From: an uncultured bacterium
GTDB taxonomy: Bacteria > Actinomycetota > Actinomycetes > S36-B12
Length of the DNA stretch: 36,975 bases
Assembly (NCBI GenBank): GCA_903934925.1
Contig: CAIZPS010000127.1
Span: 1 to 36,975 of the forward strand
Direction of reading: 5' to 3'
The notes under the pieces were generated by a model that made no database searches, was not told the DNA's origin, and saw only the letters and a program-made list of their open reading frames with translations. Shown one piece after another: positions 28,280-34,858 of this stretch (position 1 is its first letter; every line of letters starts with the position of its first letter). Position numbers and translations under genes: made by a program.

Positions 28280-29554
28280 GTGCACAAGCGCGTCGTGGCG
28301 GGACTCCTGGCGCTCTTCGCCGCCGTGATCGCGCTCATGGTGCTCGCCCAGCCCGCCAGTGCCGATGGCGAGCAGTTGAGCGGACGCATCGAGAATCGGG
28401 TCGAAGGCGTCAAGACACCTCTGGCAGGGGTAACCATCAACGCCGTCGGCGGGGGCTTCGAGGGCTCCGCCACGACGGGCGAGGACGGCACGTGGGTCAT
28501 CCCGGTGCCGGCTCAGGGCGAGTACGCGGTCACTATCGACGTCACGACCCTGCCCGAGGGAGTCGGCCTCACCGACCCCGAGAAGGTCACCTTCGTCACG
28601 ACCGTGAAGCCGCCGAACATCAACCGGGTCGTGATCTTCCCCCTCGGCCAGAGCACCGCTACCACCACCTCGCTGTGGGAGCAGGCTGCTCAGCTCACCG
28701 TTTCCGGCCTCCAGTTCGGGTTGATGATCGCGCTTGGCGCACTCGGGCTCTCGATCATCTACGGCACCACCGGTCTCACCAACTTCGCGCACGGCGAGAT
28801 CCTGACCTTCGGCGCGCTGGCCACCTGGACCTTCAACGCCGGGTTCGGCCTGCCCTTCATCCTGGCGGCCTTCCTGGGCCTCATCCTGACCGCGCTGTTC
28901 GGGTGGCTGAACAACGCTGCCCTCTGGAGACCCCTGCGCAAACGGGGCACCGGCCTCATCGCCATGATGATCGTGTCGATCGGCCTGGCACTGCTCCTGC
29001 GCAACCTGTACCTGTTCTTCTACGGCGGCGACAAGGCCGCCTACGCGGAGTACGCCGGCCTAGCCGGCCTGTCCTTCGGCCCGGTCTCGATCACGCCGAC
29101 CGACATCGTCTCCATGGTCGTCGCCGTTGTGGCCCTCGCAGCCGTCGTCCTCATCATCGGCAAGACTCGGATGGGCAAGGCCACGCGTGCGGTGTCCGAC
29201 AACCCGTCGCTTGCCTCGAGTGCCGGCATCAACGTCGAGCGAGTGATCACCTTCGTGTGGGTGCTCGGAGCGGCACTGGCAGGCCTCGGCGGCATCCTGC
29301 TCGGCTTCACGCAGCAGGTGTCGTTCCAGATGGGCTTCCAGATCCTGCTGCTCATCTTCGCGGCCGTCACCCTGGGTGGTCTGGGCACCATCTCCGGCGC
29401 GATCGTCGGCTCCCTCGTCGTCGGGCTCTTCCTGCAGTTGACGACCCTGGTCATCCCCACAGAGCTGAAGAGCGTCGGTGCGCTCCTCGTCCTGATCGTC
29501 ATCCTCCTCGTCCGCCCCTACGGCCTGCTGGGCCGCCGAGAGCGCGTGGGATAG
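28280..29554 (+). CDS. livH: Branched-chain amino-acid ABC permease LivH with external N-terminal beta domain
   Basis: Inner-membrane permease of a branched-chain amino-acid type ABC importer, 424 residues. Residues 1-28 are a signal sequence ending ASA. Residues about 29-122 form a soluble Ig-like/carboxypeptidase-regulatory-like domain (TPLAGVTINAVGGG, TTGEDGTWVIPVPAQGEYAV). From about 133 comes a normal LivH permease: ALGLSIIYGTTGLTNFAHGE, MIVSIGLALLLRNLYLFFYG and VTLGGLGTISGAIVGSL. I chose the GTG at 28280 with GGGGAG upstream; longer frames run through a CAG repeat. Family permeases are usually about 300 residues, so the front domain is an addition. It leads livH-M-G-F. Confidence 0.92.
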   Translation: MHKRVVAGLLALFAAVIALMVLAQPASADGEQLSGRIENRVEGVKTPLAGVTINAVGGGFEGSATTGEDGTWVIPVPAQGEYAVTIDVTTLPEGVGLTDPEKVTFVTTVKPPNINRVVIFPLGQSTATTTSLWEQAAQLTVSGLQFGLMIALGALGLSIIYGTTGLTNFAHGEILTFGALATWTFNAGFGLPFILAAFLGLILTALFGWLNNAALWRPLRKRGTGLIAMMIVSIGLALLLRNLYLFFYGGDKAAYAEYAGLAGLSFGPVSITPTDIVSMVVAVVALAAVVLIIGKTRMGKATRAVSDNPSLASSAGINVERVITFVWVLGAALAGLGGILLGFTQQVSFQMGFQILLLIFAAVTLGGLGTISGAIVGSLVVGLFLQLTTLVIPTELKSVGALLVLIVILLVRPYGLLGRRERVG

Positions 29555-29563
29555 GGGGCGGTC

Positions 29564-30559
29564 ATGGATTGGGGATACATCATCTCGGTGATGATCGTCT
29601 CGGCATTCGGCGTCGAGGCGATCGTCTTCGGCCTGGCCGCCATCGGCATCAACATGCAGTTCGGCTACACCGGCCTGCTCAACTTCGGGCAGTCAGCCTT
29701 CATGGCCGTGGGCGGGTACTCCGTGGCCGTCACCGTCATCGAACTAGGAGCCAACTTCTGGTGGGGCGTGGTCATCGCCTTCGCCGTCACGATCGTTCTC
29801 GCGCTGCTCCTCGGCATTCCGACCCTGCGACTGCGCGCCGACTACCTCGCCATCGTCACGATCGCGGCGTCCGAGATCGTCCGCCTCATTCTCCGATCCG
29901 TCACCTTCAAGGAGATCTTCGGCGGCTCCGACGGCCAGTTCAGCTTCGGAGCCGACTTCTTCGCCCTGAGCCCGCTGCCCGAGGACCTCGCCTTCCGCAT
30001 CGGGCCGGTCGTGCTCAACGAGCGTCAGATCTTCGTCCTCATAGTGGGCTGGGCCCTGGTGTTCTTGTCCTGCCTCATCGTCTGGCTGCTGGTCCGATCC
30101 CCCTGGGGGCGCGTGCTCAAGGGCATCCGGGAGGACGAGGACGCTGTTCGCAGCCTTGGCAAGAACGTCTACCTGTACAAGATGCAGGCCCTGGTGATCG
30201 GCGGCCTCTTCGGCGCGATCGGCGGCATCATCTATGCCGTCGGCAATGAGGCGGTGAGCCCGGACTTCTTCGGCACCGACACCACCTTCTTCGCCTACGC
30301 CATCCTGATCCTGGGCGGAGCCGCCCGCGTGTTCGGCCCCGTCCTCGGCACCGTCATCTTCTGGGCGATCATCCAGGGAACCGACGTGTTCCTGCGCTCC
30401 GCCATCGACATCGGGGTGCCTGTGCTCTCGCTCATGACCGGCACTCAGGCGGCCGTCGTCCGCTTCATGCTCGTCGGCCTTGGCATCATGCTGCTGATGA
30501 TCTTCCGGCCACAGGGAATCCTCGGCGATCGAAGGGAGCTGGCTCTCGATGCCCGATAA
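29564..30559 (+). CDS. livM: Branched-chain amino-acid ABC permease LivM
   Basis: Second inner-membrane permease of the importer, 331 residues, with about eight to ten membrane segments. Seen: NMQFGYTGLLNFGQSAFMAV near the N-terminus, IPTLRLRADYLAIVTIA, the cytoplasmic coupling loop SPWGRVLKGIREDEDAVRSL, and the C-terminal MLLMIFRPQGILG, all LivM signatures. The ATG follows the livH stop by nine bases with a G-rich ribosome site. The 3' end overlaps livG by 11 bases, so the operon is tightly coupled. A short loop LSPLPEDLAFRIGPVVLNE between segments is probably external. Confidence 0.95.
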   Translation: MDWGYIISVMIVSAFGVEAIVFGLAAIGINMQFGYTGLLNFGQSAFMAVGGYSVAVTVIELGANFWWGVVIAFAVTIVLALLLGIPTLRLRADYLAIVTIAASEIVRLILRSVTFKEIFGGSDGQFSFGADFFALSPLPEDLAFRIGPVVLNERQIFVLIVGWALVFLSCLIVWLLVRSPWGRVLKGIREDEDAVRSLGKNVYLYKMQALVIGGLFGAIGGIIYAVGNEAVSPDFFGTDTTFFAYAILILGGAARVFGPVLGTVIFWAIIQGTDVFLRSAIDIGVPVLSLMTGTQAAVVRFMLVGLGIMLLMIFRPQGILGDRRELALDAR

Positions 30560-31445
30560 CGCCCCCGAGACACGCAAGGAGGCCGCTCAGCGCGCACTGG
30601 CCGATGTGCCGCGCGTGCCCGGCGCACCCAAGCCCGACCCGATCCTTATCGCCGACGGCGTCGTTCGCTCCTTCGGCGGCCTCACCGCCGTCGACGTCGC
30701 GCACGTCGAGGTCCAGCGCGGTGCCATCACAGCACTCATCGGGCCTAACGGTGCAGGCAAGACCACCTTCTTCAATCTGCTGACCGGCTTCGACACCCCC
30801 AACACCGGCACCTGGCTGTTCAACGGACACGACCTGGCTGGGGTCGCGGCCTTTCGGGTCGCGCGCATGGGCATGATCCGTACTTTCCAGCTGACCAAGG
30901 CCCTGTCGAAGATGACGGTCATGGAGAACATGCGGCTCGGCGCAACCGGCCAGAAGGGCGAGCGCCTGCTGTCCTCGATCTTCGGCTTCCTGTGGTCGGC
31001 CCAGGAGCGCCAGGTCACGGCCAAGGCCGAGGAGCTGCTCAGCCGGTTCAACATGCTCCAAAAGAAGGATGACTTCGCCGGATCGCTGTCCGGAGGCCAG
31101 CGCAAGCTCCTCGAGATGGCCCGAGCCCTGATGACCGACCCCGAGATGGTCATGCTCGACGAGCCCATGGCCGGCGTGAATCCAGCGCTCACTCAGTCCC
31201 TGCTCCAGCACATCAAGGATCTGCGGGAGCAGGGCATGACCGTCCTGTTCGTCGAGCACGACATGGACATGGTTCGCGACATCAGCGACTGGGTCATCGT
31301 CATGGCCCAGGGCAAGGTCATCGCCGAGGGTCCGCCCGATGAAGTCATGCGGGACGAGGCGGTCATCGTGGCCTACCTCGGCGGTCACCACGACAAGGCG
31401 CTCACGTCCAGTGGCGTGTCCTTCACCGAGGAGGCGCACGGATGA
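30549..31445 (+). CDS. livG: Branched-chain amino-acid ABC ATPase LivG
   Basis: Cytoplasmic ATPase of the importer, 298 residues. Seen: Walker A LIGPNGAGKTTFFNLLTGF, Q-loop RTFQLTKAL, ABC signature SLSGGQRKLLEMARAL, Walker B VMLDEPMAGVNP and switch histidine FVEHDMDMV. About 35 hydrophilic residues precede the first strand. The LivG/LivF C-terminal segment EGPPDEVMRDEAVIVAYLGG is present. It overlaps livM by 11 bases and livF by 4 (ATGA). Confidence 0.96.
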   Translation: MPDNAPETRKEAAQRALADVPRVPGAPKPDPILIADGVVRSFGGLTAVDVAHVEVQRGAITALIGPNGAGKTTFFNLLTGFDTPNTGTWLFNGHDLAGVAAFRVARMGMIRTFQLTKALSKMTVMENMRLGATGQKGERLLSSIFGFLWSAQERQVTAKAEELLSRFNMLQKKDDFAGSLSGGQRKLLEMARALMTDPEMVMLDEPMAGVNPALTQSLLQHIKDLREQGMTVLFVEHDMDMVRDISDWVIVMAQGKVIAEGPPDEVMRDEAVIVAYLGGHHDKALTSSGVSFTEEAHG

Positions 31446-32314
31446 GTGACCAGCTGCCTGGTGACGCCCCGCAGTACGTCTCGCCCCATCAGCGCGAGAC
31501 GGCTCTGGATCTCGATGCCGCACAGCGGGACGAGCCCACCGCCCTCAGCAACTCCGAGATCCGCGACCGCAACGCCCACATCGAGGGCGCGAAGGATGCG
31601 CTGATCGTCGCCGACGACCTCATCGCCGGTTACATCCCGGGCGTCAACATCCTCAACGGCGCCGATCTGTACGCGAAGTCAGGTGAGCTGGTGGGCATCA
31701 TCGGCCCCAACGGAGCCGGCAAGTCCACCCTGCTGAAGGCCCTCTTCGGGCTCGTACGCGTCGGTTCCGGGCGGATCACCCTCGCCGATCAGGACATCAC
31801 GAACGTGCGGGCCGACCGCCTCGTGACCATGGGCATCGGCTTCGTCCCGCAGACCAACAACGTCTTCCCCTCGCTCACGATCCAGGAGAACCTCGAGATG
31901 GGCTGCTACCAGGCGCCGTCGAGGTTCAAGGAGCGCTTCGAGTTCGTCACCGACCTCTTCCCCGCCCTTGGAGAGCGCAGGTCGCAGCGTGCCGGCCAGC
32001 TGTCGGGTGGGGAGCGCCAGATGGTGGCCATGGGCCGCGCCCTGATGATGGATCCCTCGGTGCTGCTGCTGGATGAGCCCTCTGCAGGCCTGTCCCCCAT
32101 CCTCACCGACGAGGTCTTCGTCCGCGTCAAGGAGATCAACGCCACGGGCGTGACGGTGATCATCGTCGAGCAGAACGCCATGCGCTGCCTGCAGATCGTC
32201 GATCGGGGGTACGTCCTTGATCAGGGACGCAACGCCTACACGGGCACCGGGCGCGATCTGGCCACGGATCCGCAGGTGGTGCACCTGTACCTGGGTACTC
32301 TCGCCCAGGCGTAA
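31442..32314 (+). CDS. livF: Branched-chain amino-acid ABC ATPase LivF
   Basis: Second cytoplasmic ATPase, 290 residues. Seen: Walker A IIGPNGAGKSTLLKALFG, Q-loop FVPQTNNVFPSLT, signature LSGGERQMVAMGRALM, Walker B LLLDEPSAGLSP and switch histidine position IVEQN, where LivF proteins have glutamine. The first 55 or so residues are a charged, low-hydrophobicity extension before the ABC core; LivF is commonly about 235 residues. The start overlaps livG as ATGA. After the TAA there is G and a run of eleven Cs, then the convergent binding-protein gene. Confidence 0.95.
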   Translation: MSDQLPGDAPQYVSPHQRETALDLDAAQRDEPTALSNSEIRDRNAHIEGAKDALIVADDLIAGYIPGVNILNGADLYAKSGELVGIIGPNGAGKSTLLKALFGLVRVGSGRITLADQDITNVRADRLVTMGIGFVPQTNNVFPSLTIQENLEMGCYQAPSRFKERFEFVTDLFPALGERRSQRAGQLSGGERQMVAMGRALMMDPSVLLLDEPSAGLSPILTDEVFVRVKEINATGVTVIIVEQNAMRCLQIVDRGYVLDQGRNAYTGTGRDLATDPQVVHLYLGTLAQA

Positions 32315-32416
32315 GCCCCCCCCCCCACGACCGCCGAATCGCGGCCAGTGGCCCGGCGACCCACCCGCCCAGACGCGAGGAGCACGGCGACCCGTCGGGA
32401 AGCACGCCGGGAAAAG

Positions 32417-32454
32417 GCTGTGGGGGCCGCCCCCGAAGGGACGACCCCCACAGC
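32417..32454. terminator. Terminator between livF and the convergent binding-protein gene
   Basis: A perfect 10-bp inverted repeat (GCTGTGGGGG at 32417-32426 with CCCCCACAGC at 32445-32454) around an 18-base loop. On the minus strand it is followed by CTTTT, a classical intrinsic terminator for the binding-protein gene 13 bases upstream. It may also end the liv operon from the + side, where no T-tract follows. Confidence 0.8.
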
Positions 32455-32466
32455 GTGGGACTGCTC

Positions 32467-33867
32467 TCAGCCGACGTTCGGGCCGATGCCCTGCTTGACC
32501 ATCTCCTGGATGATCTGAGCGGACTCGTCGAAGCCGATGAGGACGACCGCCTCCGGACCCGCAGCCTTGATCTTCGCCACGTCAGCGGCGAAGTCGGTGG
32601 CCTTGGGGTCGTAGACGACGTTGGCGACAACCTCGCCACCGCCCTCGGTGACCGCCTTGGTGACGTTGGCGTTCAGGCCGTCACCGTAGGAGTCCTGGAG
32701 CGACATGATGGCCACCTTGGTGTAGCCGTCCTGCAGCACGAGCGTGCCGACGAACGCGCCCTGGAGGACGTCCGACGGTGCCGTGCGCCAGTACAGGCCG
32801 CGGTCGGGAGCGGTGGTCAGCTCGGGCGAGGTGTTCGCCGGGCTGATCATCAAGACACCCGCATTGGTGACCTGGTCGAGAACCGACAGGGTCGAGCCGG
32901 AGGAGGCGGCGCCGACGAGGATGTCGATGCCCAGCGGCAGGAGACGCTTGACGGTCTGCTTGCCGGTCTCGGTCGAGGTGTCGCCCGAGTCGCCCTCCTC
33001 GAGGACGATCTTGTCGAAGCCCGGAATGCCACCGGCCGCCTCGATGTCCTTGATGGCGAGCTTCACGCCGGCGACCTCGGGTGGGCCGAGGAAGGCGAGG
33101 TTGCCCGTCACGGGAAGGAAGGTGCCGATCTTGAAGACGCCGTCGCCAGCGCCCTCCTGCGGCTTGCCGTCGATCGGATTGGCCTCGCCCTCGGGCACGA
33201 TCTCGCCCGCGAGGTACGTCACCTCAGGAAGGAGCGTGTTGTCCGGGCCGAACTGGTACACGCCGATCGAGGCGCTGGTCGGGTCACCGGCATCCCAGAA
33301 GTTCACGGCACCGGAGCGACCGTTGTAGTCGATCTCCTTGCCCTCCTCCAGGAGCGCGAGGCAGCCCGCGTAGTCGTTGCAGATCTCCGTGCCGTTGGTG
33401 ATCGACACCATCTGCTTGGCCATGTCGACACCGGCGTCGGACTTGGCCTTCGCCGCGGCAAGAGCCGCGAGGACGACCGCGTCGTAGGACTCGGGGGCGT
33501 AGGCGAAGTCGATCAGCTCGGGATCGACCGACAGCAGGGCATCCTTGAAGTCCTGGGTGTTCTCCGCACCCGGGATGGTGCCCTTGACGCCGTCCAGGGT
33601 GCCGGCCGGGAGCTTCTCGCCCAGCGCGTTGCCCGTGTTGCCATCGACGAGGTACAGCGGCACGCCAGCAGCTGCGGGAGCCTCCTCGGCGGGAGCCTCC
33701 TCAGCAGGAGCCTCCTCGGCGGGAGCCTCCTCAGCAGGGGCTTCGGCTGCGGGCTCGCTGGCCGCTGGCTCGGTCTCGGCGGTGTCGCTGCTCCCGCCGC
33801 ACGCGGCGAGGGCAAGCGAGGCCACACCGAGCACGGCAGCGGTCTTGAAGACCGTTGTGCGCTTCAT
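32467..33867 (-). CDS. livK: Branched-chain amino-acid-type substrate-binding lipoprotein, circularly permuted order
   Basis: Extracytoplasmic type 1 periplasmic-binding protein, the likely solute receptor for LivHMGF; 466 residues. A signal ends in lipobox LALAAC (Cys23), then a 45-residue Glu/Pro/Ala linker with PAEEA repeats. Residues 69-214 (VPLYLVDGNTGN to YQFGPDNTLL) match the part that is C-terminal in relatives. Residues 245-466 (FKIGTFLPVTGNLAFLGPP to KQGIGPNVG) match the part that is N-terminal. The expected seam GPN-VPLYLVDG is split between the last and first ends of the mature protein. The ATG has AAGGAG upstream. The importer genes are on the other strand and convergent. Confidence 0.9.
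   Translation of the reverse strand: MKRTTVFKTAAVLGVASLALAACGGSSDTAETEPAASEPAAEAPAEEAPAEEAPAEEAPAEEAPAAAGVPLYLVDGNTGNALGEKLPAGTLDGVKGTIPGAENTQDFKDALLSVDPELIDFAYAPESYDAVVLAALAAAKAKSDAGVDMAKQMVSITNGTEICNDYAGCLALLEEGKEIDYNGRSGAVNFWDAGDPTSASIGVYQFGPDNTLLPEVTYLAGEIVPEGEANPIDGKPQEGAGDGVFKIGTFLPVTGNLAFLGPPEVAGVKLAIKDIEAAGGIPGFDKIVLEEGDSGDTSTETGKQTVKRLLPLGIDILVGAASSGSTLSVLDQVTNAGVLMISPANTSPELTTAPDRGLYWRTAPSDVLQGAFVGTLVLQDGYTKVAIMSLQDSYGDGLNANVTKAVTEGGGEVVANVVYDPKATDFAADVAKIKAAGPEAVVLIGFDESAQIIQEMVKQGIGPNVG
33674..33748 (-). repeat. 15-bp tandem repeat coding the PAEEA linker of the binding protein
   Basis: Five 15-bp units (33674-33748): four near-identical and one degenerate. The third-base pattern repeats every 30 bp. 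It encodes four PAEEA repeats in the linker between the lipid anchor and the folded domain. It is in frame, so copy-number change would alter only tether length. Confidence 0.9.
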
Positions 33868-33891
33868 GCAGTCTCCTTAAGGAAAGGACAG

Positions 33892-33926
33892 GCGACGGCG
33901 GACGCCGTCGCGTTGCCGACACTCTA
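33892..33926 (-). promoter_or_regulatory. Binding-protein promoter -10 box and 5'-terminal hairpin
   Basis: TAGAGT (33926-33921) is a -10 candidate with RNA start near 33914. Three bases later a perfect 9-bp inverted repeat (GCGACGGCG and CGCCGTCGC around two central bases, 33911-33892) would form a stable hairpin at the RNA 5' end, ahead of the AAGGAG ribosome site. Such hairpins can protect mRNA ends; as DNA it could also be an operator. Confidence 0.45.
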
Positions 33927-33937
33927 AGGGGCCGCTT

Positions 33938-33993
33938 GTTACGCACGGGTAACTAGGGGTCACTTCGTTGGCGGTTCGTGACCGTTCCGTGAC
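33938..33993. promoter_or_regulatory. Paired GTNAC half-sites upstream of the binding-protein promoter
   Basis: GTTAC-N6-GTAAC (33938-33953) and GTGAC-N6-GTGAC (33978-33993) both have the 11-base half-site spacing (AC-N9-AC) reported for the actinobacterial nitrogen regulator GlnR. The first pair overlaps the -35 region of the predicted promoter. A further GTCAC is at 33959. No glnR gene is in the window, so the assignment is inference. Confidence 0.35.
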
Positions 33994-34011
33994 CTGAGCC
34001 CGGACCGGCGA

Positions 34012-34034
34012 GGGTCAGCTGTGCGGCTCGACCC
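34012..34034 (-). terminator. Candidate terminator after the ANTAR regulator
   Basis: On the minus strand GGGTC and GACCC (34034-34030 and 34016-34012) enclose AGC and GCT arms, forming an 8-bp stem with one bulged G and a six-base loop, 17 bases after the stop codon. There is no T-tract. Confidence 0.4.
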
Positions 34035-34051
34035 CTACCCCGCTCAGCCCG

Positions 34052-34633
34052 CTACTCCGTGCTGGCCAGCACGAGGGCCGCCGCCTCCGCCAGCGTGATG
34101 CGGCCATCCATGGCCGAGCGCCTGAGGAGGGCGAAGGCCTCGGGCTCGGTGAGGCCAGAGGTCTCCTGCAGCCTCCCCTTGGCGCGCTCGACCACCTCCC
34201 GGGCATCCTGTCGCTCCCTCAGCCCGGTCACCTGGGCGGCGAGCTCGCGCATCTGCTCCCATCGGGCGACGGCCACCTCGATGGCCGGCGGGAGGTCACT
34301 GCGCCCGAAGGGCTTGACGAGATACCCGAGGACCCCGGCATCCACTGCGCGTCGGACGGTCTCCTGCTCACTGAACGCCGTCACCATGACGACGGGAGCC
34401 AGCCCCTCGGAGATGATCTCCTCCGCTGCCGAAAGGCCGTCGCGGCGAGGCATCGCGACATCCAGGAAGACGACGTCGGGGCGCAGTTCCCGGGTTCGAT
34501 CAACGGCCGCCTGGCCGTCAGCCACCTGCCCCACGACGTCGTAGCCGAGTTCGGTGAGGAGCTCGACGAGGTCCATCCTGATGAGAGCCTCATCCTCGGC
34601 AACGAGGACCGTCGTGACCTTCGGGTCGGTCAT
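34052..34633 (-). CDS. pdtaR: ANTAR-domain response regulator (PdtaR-like antiterminator)
   Basis: Two-component response regulator of 193 residues whose output domain binds RNA to prevent termination, usually phosphorylated by a PdtaS-type kinase (not in this window). Seen: receiver domain with acidic pair VLVAEDEALIRMD, phospho-acceptor DVVFLDVAMP, threonine TAF and KPF lysine (about residues 8-125), then a helix and the ANTAR domain VERAKGRLQETSGLTEPEAF with LLRRSAMD (about 130-190). The ATG lacks a ribosome site but is six bases after TACGCT, so it is probably leaderless. The gene next to a tRNA-Leu matches the M. tuberculosis Rv1626 neighbourhood. I found no convincing ANTAR-target double hairpin in the window. 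Confidence 0.94.
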   Translation of the reverse strand: MTDPKVTTVLVAEDEALIRMDLVELLTELGYDVVGQVADGQAAVDRTRELRPDVVFLDVAMPRRDGLSAAEEIISEGLAPVVMVTAFSEQETVRRAVDAGVLGYLVKPFGRSDLPPAIEVAVARWEQMRELAAQVTGLRERQDAREVVERAKGRLQETSGLTEPEAFALLRRSAMDGRITLAEAAALVLASTE

Positions 34634-34645
34634 GAGGACAGCGTA
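34634..34645 (-). promoter_or_regulatory. Leaderless promoter of the ANTAR regulator
   Basis: On the minus strand TACGCT (34645-34640), six bases, then ATG at 34633, the same layout as at five other genes here. Confidence 0.5.
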
Positions 34646-34665
34646 GGGCGACGACCCACGCCGAC

Positions 34666-34671
34666 TACCAT
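34666..34671 (+). promoter_or_regulatory. Candidate tRNA -10 box
   Basis: TACCAT nine bases before the tRNA 5' end, in the 47-base gap to the divergent ANTAR gene. No clear -35 box. Confidence 0.4.
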
Positions 34672-34680
34672 CGGTGACAC

Positions 34681-34754
34681 GCCCCGGTATCCCAACCGGC
34701 AGAGGAAGCGGTCTCAAACACCGTCCAGTGTGGGTTCGAATCCCACCCGGGGCA
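34681..34754 (+). tRNA. leuX: tRNA-Leu(CAA), short variable loop
   Basis: A full cloverleaf of 74 bases. The acceptor stem is 34681-34687 with 34747-34753, and the D-stem is 3 bp with GG in its loop and a GGCAGA segment. The anticodon stem has one G-T pair and the loop CTCAAAC puts CAA at 34715-34717. The T-arm is 5 bp with TTCGAAT, and discriminator A is at 34754. CCA is not encoded. CAA with discriminator A and the D-loop argue for leucine. The variable region is only five bases (34725-34729), whereas normal bacterial tRNA-Leu has a long variable arm. The symbol leuX follows my recollection of the M. tuberculosis gene in the same position. Confidence 0.88.
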
Positions 34755-34821
34755 CCCCTGAAGGATCGATAACGGTTCAGCACGCGTTGCCTCGTGAGCC
34801 CGAGATCAACCGCTTCGCGCT

Positions 34822-34829
34822 GCTAGCCT
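34822..34829 (+). promoter_or_regulatory. Candidate extended -10 promoter of the small lipoprotein gene
   Basis: TGC-TAGCCT: TG one base before a TAGCCT box (34824-34829) resembles an extended -10 element. RNA would start near 34836, giving a leader of about 23 bases that contains GGAAGGA before the ATG at 34859. Confidence 0.45.
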
Positions 34830-34858
34830 CAGCAGCACCATTCGCGGAAGGATCCCCC

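Noticed and set aside
28492-30249. 585-codon + strand open frame across livH and livM
   Set aside because: Frame-shifted shadow, Arg/His-rich, while the real frames give clear permeases with membrane segments.
32316-32326. Run of eleven Cs after livF as a control element
   Set aside because: Lies outside coding sequence, in a convergent gap, and is more likely a neutral or sequencing-prone homopolymer.
32455-33927. 490-codon + strand open frame opposite the binding protein
   Set aside because: Complement of the lipoprotein gene; the binding protein has lipobox, ribosome site, promoter and terminator, and the antisense product resembles no family.
33868-34051. ANTAR-target double hairpin in the binding-protein leader
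   Set aside because: The leader hairpin loop is too small and lacks the six-base loop with A and G at the required places.
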